A DNA stretch of 64,000 nt from Lineus longissimus (taxonomy: Eukaryota > Nemertea > Pilidiophora > Heteronemertea > Lineidae), in NCBI RefSeq assembly GCF_910592395.1, contig NC_088326.1, forward strand, positions 9,553,001 to 9,617,000, read 5' to 3'. The translations under genes and the position numbers were made by a program. Below, in pieces: positions 12,484 through 26,500 of the stretch (position 1 is the stretch's first letter; every line of letters starts with the position of its first letter). The notes under the pieces were generated by a model. The model was given only the letters and a program-made list of their open reading frames with translations, did not search any database and had not been told where the DNA came from.

Positions 12484-13400
12484 ATACCGCAGTGTCCGTC
12501 GTCCGTCGTCGTCGTCGTCGTCGTCCGTCGTATCCTAGTTCAAAAACAGTGGCACGTTTTTTACCCGCTAGGCCTATGAACTTAAAACTTTGTACACATG
12601 ACCCCCTAGGTCAGATGACCCGTGACACTAAATTTCTGTCCGATCTGATTCTCTACTTGGCCACCAGGGGGCCAAATGTCGATATCTAAAAAGTGTGATA
12701 TCTCGCTTATTAATGACTTGTTTTCGATAAAACTTTTGTGGTAGGTACTCATAGCAAGGATACATCACATATCTTACGGGTTTTTAATTTGATCTACTTT
12801 TCAAGGTCGCAGAGGTCAAATGGCGTGGATTGGCCGTTCGAGTGTAACTATGGCACGTTTCTCAACCACCAAAGCTATGAGCTTGAAACTTGGTACATAT
12901 AACCCCCTATATCAGATAACCTCTGGTGCTAAATTTCAGCCTGATCTGATTCTTGACTTTGCCACCAGGGGGCCAAAACAGAAAAGTAAGAAGTGTAATA
13001 GCCTGCTTATTAGAAAATTGTTTTTGATGAAATTTTTATGGCAGGGACCCCTAGCAAGGTTACCTCAGATGTTGCACGATTTTTTGGATTTGACCTACTT
13101 TTTAAGGTCGCAGAGGTCAAATGGCGTAAATTTGCCGTTTGAGTGTAACTATGGCACATTTCTCAACCGCAACAGTAATGAACTTGAAACTTTGAACAAA
13201 TGACCCCCTAGGTCAGTTGACCTTTTACACTGAATTTTGGTTTGGTCTAATTATTGACTTGGCCACCAGGGGGCCCAAACTCAAAACTCAAAAAGTGTGA
13301 TTTCTCGCTTATATCTGATTTGTTTTTGATAAAAGTTTCATGGTAGGTACTCCTAGCAATAATACATCACATATCTTAGGTGTTTTTGATTTGACCCACC
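12484..13400. repeat. Tandem repeat, period about 301 bp, three copies
   Basis: The landmark GCCACCAGGGGGCC recurs with its C at about 12661, 12962 and 13263, so the spacing is 301 bp. Neighbouring blocks (CTATGGCACGTTT, GACCCCCTAGGTCAG, CGCAGAGGTCAAATGGCG) recur in the same order with moderate divergence. Frames inside it are repeat shadows. A GTC trinucleotide run opens the array near 12500. Confidence 0.75.
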
Positions 13401-13574
13401 TTTCAAGTTCACAGAGGTCAAAGTTGAAAACTTTACCGTTCTTGGTACGTTTTGTCGTTGTTCAATGTAAAGAGTTTTAATTTTGTGTAATGATGCATCT
13501 AAGAAGCCACTATTTGTAAGCCAAGTTTCAGCCAGATCGGAATTCAAATATGGCCGAAATTGCATGTTCTGTGG

Positions 13575-13630
13575 GTTTTTCCTCGTATTGTGGCAATCCA
13601 AAGGTCGTGAGTTCAAACCCCGGTCAAGGA
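13575..13630 (+). repeat. tRNA-like SINE remnant
   Basis: GGTCGTGAGTTCAAACCCCG resembles a pol III B box preceded by a weak A-box-like stretch, and an A/T-rich tail follows. The fold is not complete enough to call a tRNA gene. A tRNA-derived short interspersed element is the likeliest reading. Confidence 0.3.
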
Positions 13631-14094
13631 CAGCCAAAAATATTTTTATTTTTCATCTTTTCCTTTTTTCTTTTCTGAGTTCTATCTTACATTTTCTTCA
13701 TTTTTTGATTTATTTGGTGCCATAGATTTAATTAGGCGGCCATCTTGGAAATCGTTTTTTGCCGATTGCTGTAGTGTAACGAGTGATGAAATTGTTATGG
13801 TCAGGTGGATGTTTCTACATCACATATCACCCTGGTTTGTTATTTGACCTACCTGTCAGGATCACTGAGGTCAAAGTTAAAAATATATTCACCATTGTCA
13901 TACTGTAGCACTTTCTGTAACTGTCTACTAAAAATACTTACGGTGAGCACAATGGCCCCTGGCCGTTTCATTTTACTGCCAATTAGCTGTTGCAAGGGAC
14001 AATAGTAGAAAATATATTAGATACATCTGCTCCGATTCAATTGTGACAAGTAACAGTTACACGACAATAATATATTTTTGTTCTTGATGACTAC

Positions 14095-14271
14095 AGTGGA
14101 ACCTCCCTTACCGGACACCTCTCTATTAAGGACAACCTCTCTATTAAGGACACTAGTTTTGGTCCCAAATTGGTTGTTTCCATTCAATTTGACCTCTCTA
14201 ATCAGGACACCTCTTTATTAAGGACAGCACTTGTCAGTCCCGAGGGTGTCCTTAATAGAGAGGCTCTACTA
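14095..14271. mobile_element. Pogo/Tigger-like MITE
   Basis: The left end CAGTGGAACCTC and the right end, whose reverse complement reads AGTAGAGCCTC, bracket internal CTCTCTATTAAGGACA repeats in both orientations. CAGTGGAACCTC-like termini are characteristic of Tc1/mariner-pogo MITEs. Too short to encode a transposase. Confidence 0.5.
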
Positions 14272-14539
14272 AGTATTTTCTTTTGTGTAAAATGATCATT
14301 TGCCAGACAGGGGTAGCATAAATTGCATTTGATACTACAGATAAAGGTGCCCATTCTACAATGCAGTGATTCATTTCGATATGACTACATGTCAAGCAAC
14401 CAAACGCTTTTTCAACATGAAGTATGCTCAATATGTGGCAGTGTGTGTGGTGGTTACGCTAATACTTCATCACGGATTCCAAACATACATTTACCGTACG
14501 TATTGAAAGCGTCGTTATTGTTGTACATAACATTAATCA

Positions 14540-17500
14540 ATGGAAGTAGGCACTTTGGTTACCATAACGTGCACTCACAAACTTATTCGGAAAGGTAAAC
14601 TATTCTTCTTTGGTTCATTTAGGCAAACTTCCAGGTTGCCATAAAGAATAGCATCGGTGCCTAATTCAATAATTTATTTCGAATACGATGTACGTTCTTT
14701 CATTTTCGTATCTTCTTATCTAGGGAACGACTCGTGTCGGAGACTACTCGAGTATGGAAGATTTCATGGGGAAACGTGGCAGCCTTTGGGGTGTATGATG
14801 CATGATTACTCGAAAAGGTTAGCACATCTCACCAAAATTTAGAAACACCTTTAGATTCATTAAAGCTGAACTGTCTCCATAAAAAGAGCCTGCGCCATGT
14901 TTTAAAAAAAACCCATCGCGCGACTATCGTTGTAAATAGCAACTACCACCTTCCATGTTTCAAAGGGCTGTCCGCCATGTTTTAAACGCCCACTGATATA
15001 CCACCTCCCTTTGTTGGTGGCGCTGTCGCTCACCAATTCAGGAGCCGTGCATGCCATGTTTTGGTCAGGGCCTGTCGCAAGTTGTACACTGCATTTACAT
15101 TGGCAATGTTTCGATTGTGACCTGTGTACATGTCGGAGGACAGGAACGAGCACTTACATTGGAATCCATTGAGAGTTGTTGTCGTGTCGGCTCCTGAAAT
15201 GTTGAATGACAGCGCCACCTACAAAGGGAGGTGGTCTATCATATCTGAGGGCATTTAAAACATGGCGGACAGTCCTTTAAAACATTGCGAATGGTGGTAG
15301 TTGCAACCTCGTTTACCGAGGGGTCATTGCGCGCTCGTATGGTATCTTCCACTTCGTTTACCGAGAGGTCTTTGCGCGCTCCTATGGTCACTTGCCACTG
15401 GTATCGTGTTGAGCTGAAACATATTTGATTGGTCAACGAATAACGTTTGACATGCAAATAAGATGTAAATACAATGTTATGTTTTGACACTTGGCATATT
15501 CATGGCATTATTGAATCGGCAAAAAGGGCGATTTATCAGTCTACATAACCATTTACCCTGATGCGATCACAAATCAATTGGCGGCATAATAGATCTTCAT
15601 GGACACGGATGACATGAGCTAATGCTGATTTAAGAAATTAATTGCCTCGGCAAGAAAATTACGTCATTTAGTCGGGCCATGTGGGCACTCCGAGCAAAAT
15701 AGAACCGAAGAAGCACGTGTTACAAATCCCAATCGCGCGAGCACTTTTAACATGTTATTTCAAAATCCCTTTTGATAATTTATTTCCATATTTGATTATA
15801 AGGCTTCTTCATCTGTATACATCCTGAGATGATTGGTCAATTTCACAATTACGTAGTGCCCGGGTCATTGGTATCTGGCGGTGACGAGCGATATGATTGG
15901 ATATGATGTACACGAGTATCCAGGGTCTAGCGGTGCAGCCCTTTTGAATGCTAACATGGCGCAGGTTTTTTTTATGGAGACAGTTACAATGGTACATCTG
16001 TGATCAATCAAACAATACACAAAGGTAAGATAACGATCCAGGCACGGCAACATATATACAGTGAGTACTCAATACTCATCAAAGAACCCAAGGCAAGTTT
16101 GTTGGTCACATGGCACATCATGTGACCAAATAATCTCAACTTTTTGTGATTTTTCTTCTTCTTTATATTATTATGTAGCGTATTTTAGAACTTTTTTCAC
16201 GATTTATTTTGTACAACCTTTAACAAATTTTCTTACTAATTGATAGAACTGTCCAGATTACATGTATTAGGTATGCTTATCAATGTTTACGTGACTACTT
16301 TTCACCAATTTAAGCTAAACAGTATTGTCTAGCACACGTCCAGCAACTCGCCTGAACGTGAACGGCCACTTCACTCTCTTTTAATGACATCACTCCCTGT
16401 CATCATAGACTGGACAATGGCACGTCATTTACTTGAGCATTTCGAAGATCGGTGTAACTCTGGGTTAATCATCCGCTTCGGCAAAGATCAATCAAATCTC
16501 ACTGCAACGATCATTAATTAAATACTACGTGCCCGAACAAACCCTAGGGACCGGTCAACATTTTATTAAAAAACGGCACGTTTCAGATTAACGAGACCGT
16601 CCGATTTACAAGTTATATACATTCTTAAGTTCGCGTCTGGGCACGACAGGGTCCAGCCAAAAATGTCCCTTTTCCAACCGTCCAAACGTGGAGGACGTCG
16701 ATTGGTCATCCTAGTGAGGGTCACAGGATGTCGTTTGTGGTTCGAGCATTTTGATTGGCTCCGGGCGTGGTCTAGGCCTGCTTTATAACATCTTGACCCA
16801 GGCGGAATCGTCAGATCATGTTGCACGAGACCAATTAAACTTCATCTAACCATAATTGACATTCTTGTCTCCTTTTCTACTGAGTCTCGTTATAACAATA
16901 TCAAGTGTAAAACAGATAATTTAAATCGTTGATGTGATCATGTATTGAATATAATGTTTTCATTGCTCAAGTATAGTTATGTTATTTAATTCATCCAAAA
17001 AAAACACATTTTGTGTACATCAGTGTACATTTTGATACAGCATTGTATACCTCTGTTTGGAAACAAACCCTTGCCTAGGATTTGAGTTGTATTCGGTGGT
17101 GACCAAGTTCTAAGGAAAGTTATTATGCATTTAAGGCCTTTTTGGGAGTCTGGTATAGTTCTGCATACCAAAACTTGTGAGTGTTTATATTGTTTGCTCC
17201 TCTTATTTGAAATATAAAAGCAATATTGACGAATGAGTTGAGTCTCAAAACGATGATTCTTTCTAAAGTCGACGCCATCTGGCTAAGCCTGCATGACACG
17301 CTCACCAATGGTGACGCTGTGATCTCCGCATAAACGACACGTTACCGCGCTGAAATGTTTTAAACAATAACTCGTGGTATTTTTATCTTTAACCAGCGAC
17401 GCAAGAAAATGCTTTTCATCCCAAAACGGGACGTCCAAGATCGTCTTCCTTGGAGACTCGCGAATACGGAACTTGTTTTACGAGTTTTCTGCTTGGTTCA

Positions 17501-20500
17501 CGTCGAAATATAGTGAAAGGAAACAAGGTGTTTTTAATGATATGAGTTTCGACGTTAAGGAGATCAACCTAAAAGTGGTGAGTGAGTTAATACCCATCGT
17601 AGAATAAGCTTAGACAAATGCAAATTATCATAAACCGGGAAATGTATTATCCCATCAGGGCCCGGTTGTTCAAAAGAAGTTAAATTTCATTGATGTTAAG
17701 TTAAATATCAACGTTAAATTCCTTAACTTGGCGTTAAATTTGGGTTGTTCAAAACAACGTTAGGGTAAACTAACGCTAATGTTAGTAAATATTGCATCTT
17801 GGTTCACTGATGTTAGTTGCCATGGTAGGTATATGTAATCAAGTTAAAGATAACGTTAGATTTAACTTAGGGTTTTAGGTAAGTTAAATCGAACGTTAAA
17901 GATAACGCCAATGTTAGGCTAATATTGTTTGAACAACTCAAAATAAAACTTGACGTTATCTTAACGCCAAGTCAGGAATTTTAACGTTAAGTCATCTTTA
18001 AAAATGTATTTCTTCTTTTGAACAACCGGGCCCTGTACGAAAAATGGTATCTCATCGATCACGTATCATATTGCGATTCTTGTTAAGATGTTGCAAATCC
18101 TCTACTCAAATACCAATAACATTATGGAGTTATTGACTTTGGCGCGAGTCATATTTTTTGTTGTTGTGTGCCAGCTAGTTCTTGTCGCAGCAATTTTTTT
18201 TCAATTAGAATTTTTTCTCTTTTCTTCTTTTGATCGAAAAATAATAAAATAGGTGAATGGCCTGTTTCACCGTGTTACTAGCAAGTGACGTTCTATTTTG
18301 CCACACGTATCGATGCAAGATGACCAAGATGTTAATTACGGCGACAGAGGAACGGAATTTGCATGTGATTTTCGATATATTTTCAGGACTTTCTGTGGAG
18401 AGTATACCCGGACAAAGTTATGTTGAACGATTATCAAAAATGGGAACATATGGCGGAATCAGCAAGACCCAGTCTCATTGTAACTGGTGTGGCTATTCAT
18501 TCAATTGTGAGTGCAGGCGGATGCCTGATATTGAAGTTCTACCTTCATTTCTATGTTGACCCAATGATATCAGACCGGCTACAGTTACATGAGAAAGAAT
18601 CCGAACATTGCCAATTCCGTTACTATACTACCGATAAAATGCAATCGCTCGATCATATTTAACAAAGTACATGTAATTCAATGCAACCGCAACCGGTAGA
18701 TAACTTTCCATAGTTTACCAATGTTTTAATCACTACCAAGCTCGAAAAAGCGATATACGATCTTTAAGTACTGTTTCATTTTAGCTGCCAGCAAGATTCT
18801 GAATTCTGAAATCTGAACTCATAATTTAATAAACATTTTATCGGGATGTCCTAACCTTGACTCACCAACGTAAAGCTTCTTCTAAATTATTTGCATTATT
18901 AAGGGTGTCTACGAATTGCCTTTGTGGCACTCTGTCTTGAAAACTTCTCCGACATATTCACCATTTTACTTCGCATGCATTTTCGTTACATTGAATTCAG
19001 TTTAAATGGAGGCTCCTTTTTGTCGGCTTGATGTCTATTTTTCAGGCAAAAAGATGAATTTCTACTTTTGTTGTGTATTGATTAAGTTTTATAAAGATAG
19101 TTCTGGTACGTCCTTTCAATCACCTGGCTTGTGCATTTCTTGAAATGTCCTTACACGTGATGTCTTCGCTTTCAGCTTTTTCTTGCTCAAGTAGTGGGCA
19201 ACTCGACTGCATTTAAATACTACAGAACCAATCTTACACGAATAGCACCACACATCGACGCACTGAGGAAAACAACCAAAGTCATTTGGAGGATGCAAGG
19301 TTTTTTTAATATTCATTTGATCCACTGAGGCCCTCTCAATAGACGTACAGTGTGCTCGATGCGTGTATCACCACCTGTTTCCAACTCGTCTTGCCAACTC
19401 CTTGCCCGAAATACTTAAAATGTTGATAATTGTATTTTCTGTTAAGCTTTTAATATTTAACATCATCATGCCACAGTACGTTTGATGCTGAAATTAGTTT
19501 TGTAGCAGGCTTTTGCCTGTCGCTCAGTCGGAAAGTCGCCGCAAGAGTAAGGGATTTTTTTTACATTAATGCATTAATGACTTAGGCACAGAAAGCGGGT
19601 GCCTCAACCTAAGAGTGGATCGAAAAAGTAACCGAGTTAACCAAATGACCAACTAATAGCCATCGCTACCTTCCATCGTTTCAGATCCCGTGGAATATTA
19701 TTTTTTTCATGGTAAATTTTTGACGATTACCAATGATTGGATTGATCGATACAATGAGGCGGCTAACCACGTTTTGTAAGTTCTGTTCTGATCAATCCTA
19801 GCCTGTCAAACCATGAAATTTTCGTTGTACGTTATACACGATAATTTCAGGGTTTGGGGGTTCTGAAGTAAGGGGGGGGGGGGGTGAATTTCTGACGGCT
19901 TTTAACCGCAAATCAGCTTTTTCACCACGACGGGTTGAATGGAGCCTCATAGCCCGTCGTGTTGAAAAACCGACTCGGGTGTTAAAAGCTGTCAAAAATC
20001 ACCCTCCTAACTTCCCCCCCCCCCCCCCCACACCCACCCTGAAATTATCATTTATAACGAAAACGTCATGGTTTGACAGGCTAGGATAGTTCTATTTGGC
20101 TGTGAAATCGTTCCTCTCTGATTAGTTCTCGGAAAAGGTTATGAGCATGTAGAAAGTACCATTTCAAAGGGAAAACGGCTTAAAACTACAGGTGCCTGAC
20201 CCGCTTGATTATTCACATTCCATTTGATCGTTGGTGATTAGTATAGTTTTATTAAAGCGACCTAAAAGCGGTTAAAACTGTCAGCTCACCTTCGAGTGAG
20301 AGGAACGCCATCTAGCCAGGTCAATTGATGTAAAAGATAGGTAAAAAGAATCTAATAGAACTCTTAGAAAGATCAATCTTCGTGTTTCCGATTGGAGTTG
20401 CCTCTGCTAGTCCTTGTTCCGCCTACAAGGTTTTTGGTCAATGTCGTGAATTAACAATTTACATGAATCTTACAAGACTCGCAGTCGATCGGCTTTTTTC

Positions 20501-23500
20501 AAAATATATTAATAGTGCTTCTTAATCTTTTGATCCCTGTGAGACGGTAATACACGAATACACAACAGACGTGCTTCTATGAGCAAAATGAGCACAATAT
20601 GAAAAGGAAGTTTTTGTCGGAGTAAAGTTTTGATCTGTTTTTAAAACCGGTGTGATTACATTCATGTTCATCCAGTCAGTCGGAGAGTAGTAACGTGCTA
20701 GAACTGATCGAATTGAGCATTCGAGTGCATTTCCCAGTAGTTCTCGTACTCGGAGTCGGAGTCTAATCTTGTCTATTCAATGTCCTAATCCTGTCTATTG
20801 TCGCGTCTCTCACGAGCAATTTTAAGGATAGCCTATGGCACCAACCCGATGTTTCAGTGGCCAGCGTGTGTCGTTGGGCCATGGGATCACGGTTTCGAGT
20901 CCAGGAAGATTCCTTTTCTTTCGTTCGTGAACGTTTAAGTTAATATTATTAGTATTACTGTCAGCCTGACAAAAATCCCGGAACCAGGTCTTTATGATCT
21001 GAATAGTGCGCATTGAACCCAGGGGCGGAGGCGGGCCTGTCCGATCAGGAGAATGGTTCGAATCGGCGGCTGGAATTTTATAGGCTACTTGTGAATCTGT
21101 AATGAGATAGATTTCTTGCTTTTCTAGGCAGAAGTCTGCGGCAATGATTTGGAACACCTCCCGTCAACAATTTCTCCAGAGCAAGCCAAATCGTACACGT
21201 GACGGAATTCATTTATTAGCAAGACCCGTAAACTTGGTAGGTGGTGCATCGGAAATTACAGGTTCAGTGGTTTATTTTCTTTGAAAAAAAAACACAGTAT
21301 AATAACAGTTGTAGCACGGCAAGTACATGTATAGCCCATATTATTTAATCAATTTAATCAATTAATTTAATTCTCCAAACGCACTAAATTTTGATCGTAT
21401 CAGGCGTGCTAAAATAATTTAAGACTTGATAACATCGAATAAACACCAAGTCCATATGTAGCAATAACATGCAATTTAAGGCTTTACTAATCCGTATTCA
21501 TAATAACTGCACTATGGCATCGTATATCAGTGGATTTTTATTTAACTGGACCACAAGTAATTACAAACGGCGTACCCCTTCAAGTAATAAGCCCAGCCTC
21601 GCTTTTGTAAGTCAATCTCCGAGATAGATACACGACGTTCATCCTGACAATTACAATAACTATAGTCATGAATACTAGTAAGTTAAACAATGTTTCTATT
21701 TTCAAGGACATGCAGATGATCGCCAACCTACATTGTAACAAAAAGGGCCTCAATACCGCCACGTGTTGCAAAGAAGCTGAACCTGTCACAAACTTGCAAG
21801 TTGGGACTGCAATCTTCTTTGCAATATGGTAAAAACAAGTACAATAGCATCCCGCGAAGTTACTATTCATAGCTCACAAGGTCATTTGCATAAGATATTG
21901 ATGACGTTTTAGTCACGTGACAGTCGGACATCGACACTTATTTCCACGCATTTGAGCTTATTTCAAAGTTAATTATCTTTGACCCTGCATTGTTTTTAGC
22001 ATTAATGATACCATAGAGTCAGAGAGAGAAATATTCAGAACAATTATGTAGTATTTCCAACACTCGGACATGTGCCAGATTGAAAGCCTGAATCCATTAC
22101 GAAACCGCATGTTTGTCCGACATTGCCTGTAATTCAGCGATGGGGAAATAGAGGGCAGCAGCTGCAGTGACGTCATCTTCGCGGAATGCTATTGCCATGC
22201 ATAATTTCTGCTCGTTATCAACCTGGTCCAAGAGTTTTATCACAAAATATTTCACAACAACGCACATACAAAGTTGCAACTCTCTTCATTTGATTAGGCC
22301 TCTGTCATATTTTCAATGTTTTTTAGAGTTTTTTTTCATGCAAAACAAGGAAACTTGGCTATATGTAACTATCTTTGCCTGGTTACTGATGCAGCGGTCA
22401 ATCAGATGTCTGTACCCCCCCCCCCTCCCGGGGTCAGCGGTTGACACGCACTCGACGTCGAGTTCGTGTCGAGTGCTGTGGTGTCTGATTATTTTCAAAC
22501 GTCGAGTTTCTGGCGAATGGGATTGGGAAAGGTGTCGAAAATTCGATGAATGTCTGAAGTAGCCGGATTTTGTTGAGTTTCTGTCGAGCGATAAACCACA
22601 AGAAATAAAAATTAAAAGAAAATGCGGATCGTCGGCTGACGCACATGTTACGCACAGAACCGGAAAGATGGCTGCCGGCAGCAAAAGGTTGCTGGTAATT
22701 TTTTCGTTCGGAACCAGTCTCATTCATTCACATTACTGAGACTGGTATGTCACGACATTTCTCTCGTCACGAACTAGATTTGGGGGCGTTGGCTTCCAGT
22801 GTCTGGTCACGTGGTTTATCGAGTTTTTCAAATAAAACATTAATTTCAAAACCGATTTCGACAAAAGAATATTAGCTTACTTAATCTGTAATGATGAAAT
22901 CGACCAAACTCTAGTACTTACTCCAAATATTTATTGTGAAAACGAACTCCTTTTTGAAAATGAGAACGGGATTCCCAGAAATCCTCGTGCCTACAGAATA
23001 CCAGAGCGTTCAGTATTGCTCAGTGCAGTGTACATCAGCTGTACATTGGGCTTCCTTCCTTATAGTGAATCGACGCATCCCCCTCGACCCTCCGCTAGTG
23101 CGCCGTAGGGTCGAGGTTACCTGGACTAATTTTTGTAGTGTTTACGACGGTTTTTTACAAAATATGTTGCTCTAACAATGAAATGTAAATATACTTAATG
23201 TATGTTCTCCCCTTCGGGCATGGTGAAAAAATTGTGAACTCTGGTCTCAATTGATTTGGTGAAAAGTGAGAACCTGATGAAATTATGCTTGCCAATTTGT
23301 GAGAAAGTGTCGAGTCCTGACCCTCACTTTTTTTCCAAGGGGTGAATAGGTGTCGAGTGTCTGACCCCCGGGGGTACAGACATCTCATTGACCGCTGCAT
23401 GAGAACTACCAGACGAGGGTAATTGCAGTTACCTCATCATTAAAATGTCAAATGTGCCTATCTCTCGTCACTTAATTTCCCCACCTTTTCTCCAAATTCG

Positions 23501-26500
23501 CCGGGGTCCTCCCCGTGAACCTGCAAGTAGTTAGCTTGTGTTAAAAGTCTGTTTAATCGACAGAATGCGTTGGATTTGCACAGTTGCTCAATCATGGTGA
23601 TAATAGCCATCAAAGTTCGAGTGTGAAACGAGGTGACCGCTGTTACATTTTTTCAGTGTTCCCGGTTCTAAGAGTTATCCCCTCGTTGTTAAGGAATGCT
23701 GAAAGATAGATTGACGTGGTTTTTCTGTCTTTCCCCTTATAAAAGAAAAACATGGTTCCCTGACTGTCTATAGTATCTAAACACTGAAATACGGGGAACA
23801 ACAAACGATTTTACGCCGCAATCGGCTTCAGCGAAAGACGATGTGTAATTAAATATTTGACGAGGGTATATGAACTGTCTTGTTTCTATAGCAATTGGTT
23901 TAGAGCTCATAGCGGCAGCCTTTATTGGCAGATTGTCCAATCCTTTAGGCACAGACTATTGTAGTTGATCGAGGTATGATTAGATTTAAACATATTCAAA
24001 TTCTGCCTTGAACAGTCATTCTTTTTTGCAGTTGTCTCCATTTTTTCTTGATATGGATGTATCGCAAAATATGCCGTCTGCCCAGCAATTCTGTTGAAAA
24101 AGGTAAGTTACCCGGCATGATCAACATATTATCCTTTGTTCAACATGCAAGTGATTTAAATTTGATGTAAATTATACGCAAAGGTAAACCAATAAATCAC
24201 CTGTCCAGTATTCCTTAAACTTTCAACTGGTCATTTGCGGTCCTTAAAACTCCTAAGATGTATCAATGAAAGCTAATTCAAACCTGTTTTCACAGGGCCA
24301 ACCAAAATTCCAAATCTTATAAGTGCATCCGATATACCTTCTCTATAACATTAACAAGTTTTGTTTGATGGTTTTTCTCCAAATAATTGTTAATGGATAT
24401 GAAACCCATTTTCAACTTAATGTAGTCTTATGTTCTCTCCTTTCAGAAGAAATTTCGATTGTCAACGAAACACCGAGGCCAAAAAAGTGCGATGATGACT
24501 GCTATTACGTAATATCATTAGCACTGGCCAAACTTGGGCTGATTATGATGTATTTCTTTATTTGCGACAGGTAAGATGCAATCGATAAGTATAGTGAGGC
24601 TCAATAGACCTTCCGACTCGAATCTCTAATGAAAGTTGGCGACACATTCATAAATTCCATTTCCTGTTCTGCCCCCAACCCAGTTGGATGTCAGTATGGC
24701 CGGTGTACAGTGCTTCGTTGATCTACTGTCAGTTTCATTATAGGAGTTTACGTCTCCTTATAGTCTGGCTGACGATCGCGAGCCCAGTCTTCCCGGTTTA
24801 ATTTTAGAATTGTCTTCCCTAGACTTGTTGCCTTCACCTGGGTTAAGGAGACCATGCAGCGACCGTCTCCCCGAGCAAAAGCATATTAATACCGTTTATA
24901 TATATTTGGCGAAGTAATCTTTGAAGTCTGAGTTGCTTGTTTCAGAACTACGCTATTCATGAACGAGAGCAAATACTTTAGTCCCGTTACTTTCCTCGTA
25001 CTATTGGGTAGTGTGATGGCACTTGGCCTATTATTCACAAGTAATTCACAACATACAACTTTGCTGCATCGAGACCAAACCGATGAATGGAAGGGCTGGA
25101 TGCAGCTGATTATTCTCATCTACCACATCACTGGCGCGAGTAAAGTAAGTTGACCATAGAGAAAACAGCAAATTATCGTGCTAGTCATCTCAACGCTGAC
25201 TCGTCTATCCTGACCCTTGGCAGGTGAGGTTGTTGAAATCAATCTACGTTTATGATTATTCATGTATCAACTTCACTGAGATTTCGTGTATCGATCACTG
25301 TACTTGCTTATATTATTGGGTACGCCGTACCTACCTGGGTTTGCTTGAGCAGGCAAAATACCCAACTCAATGGCAAAATATGCGCGTCTTCTAGCTGTTG
25401 GAGTCCTCTATCGGTAAGCAATTATATATATTTTAGAATGTTGAAAGTGTGAAATTTCCGCGTCTTTTTAGGGTTTGTTTGGGATTTTTTACCAATAATG
25501 CTGAACAGTAGTTTGGTCGAAGAAGATTGTAATGCCACCCGTTCTTTTCCACTTTATATTAGTTTTTCATCTTCTTTACTTTATTATAGATATTACCTAT
25601 TTACATGCACATCCGAGTATTGGTCGCTGCCTATCTTTTCCTGTCAGGATACGGCCATTTCTCATTTTTTTGGAACAAGGGAACGTACGAGTTTCACCGC
25701 GTTTTTCAGGTTGGTATCGGTGGAAATACTAACGACACCACATCACATGATTTCATTGAAGACAAATAGAGTTTTTGGTCGTTAATTCAAGAGCAAAAAA
25801 AACCACGATTGAATCCCACCAATACTAAGCACTCCAGAGCCCGAGGTGACGCGGGTAACACGTTATCATAAATTGACTATTAACATGTCGACGCTTGTCT
25901 AAATCTATTTTCGGTTTTAGTTTAAGTGCATTTTGGTCACGACCGCAAAAAACAGCATACTGTTTTTTATCATCTGTGTACCGGATTACGTGTGTATATA
26001 AGTACCTCATATAGATCATCATTTGTTTGCCCATAATGTTGGAAAACAGCATTTCTAAAAGCAGCTGCACTTGAATACATGTATTTTGGTTTAGTTGATG
26101 ACAATCTTATCACTTTCATTCCGGGAGTGCGGGAGGCTATCAGCCATTTTCATCAAAATTATTGAAAGTGACTATTTGGCAAGCCCGGCTTACGAAACAG
26201 CGACTTTTTCTTGTCCTGAATGGAGAGCCGAACTCATTAATATTAAAGTAAAGTCTCCAGCTCGCCAAACAGGGTAGATTTTTTACCTGTTTGGCAAGCC
26301 CGGCTGGCCGAACAGGGTAGCTTTTTAGTGCTGTTTGGCAAGCGGCTCTCCAAACAGGACAAAAAAAATGCCTGTTCGGCGAGCGGCTTGCCAAATAGAC
26401 CCGGCCAAATTATTAATAATACAAGACGTGCAAAATGCACATCCGAGTACTAGTGGTTGCTGCCTATCATGATAAAGACCATCATGATTTCAAATTTTAG

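Noticed and set aside
14323-14598. 91-codon frame with a hydrophobic stretch (VLKASLLLYITLI), considered as CASD1 exon 1
   Set aside because: Its donor leaves two bases, while the next exon needs one. The alternative frame from the ATG at 14540 fits phase but lacks a membrane segment, so exon 1 remains uncertain.
21007-21090. A stretch encoding [14 protein letters not shown] before a GT, a candidate for the missing CASD1 exon
   Set aside because: Its exit phase fits the next exon, but no acceptor gives the entry phase left by the exon ending at 19775, and the area contains SINE-like sequence. Left unresolved.
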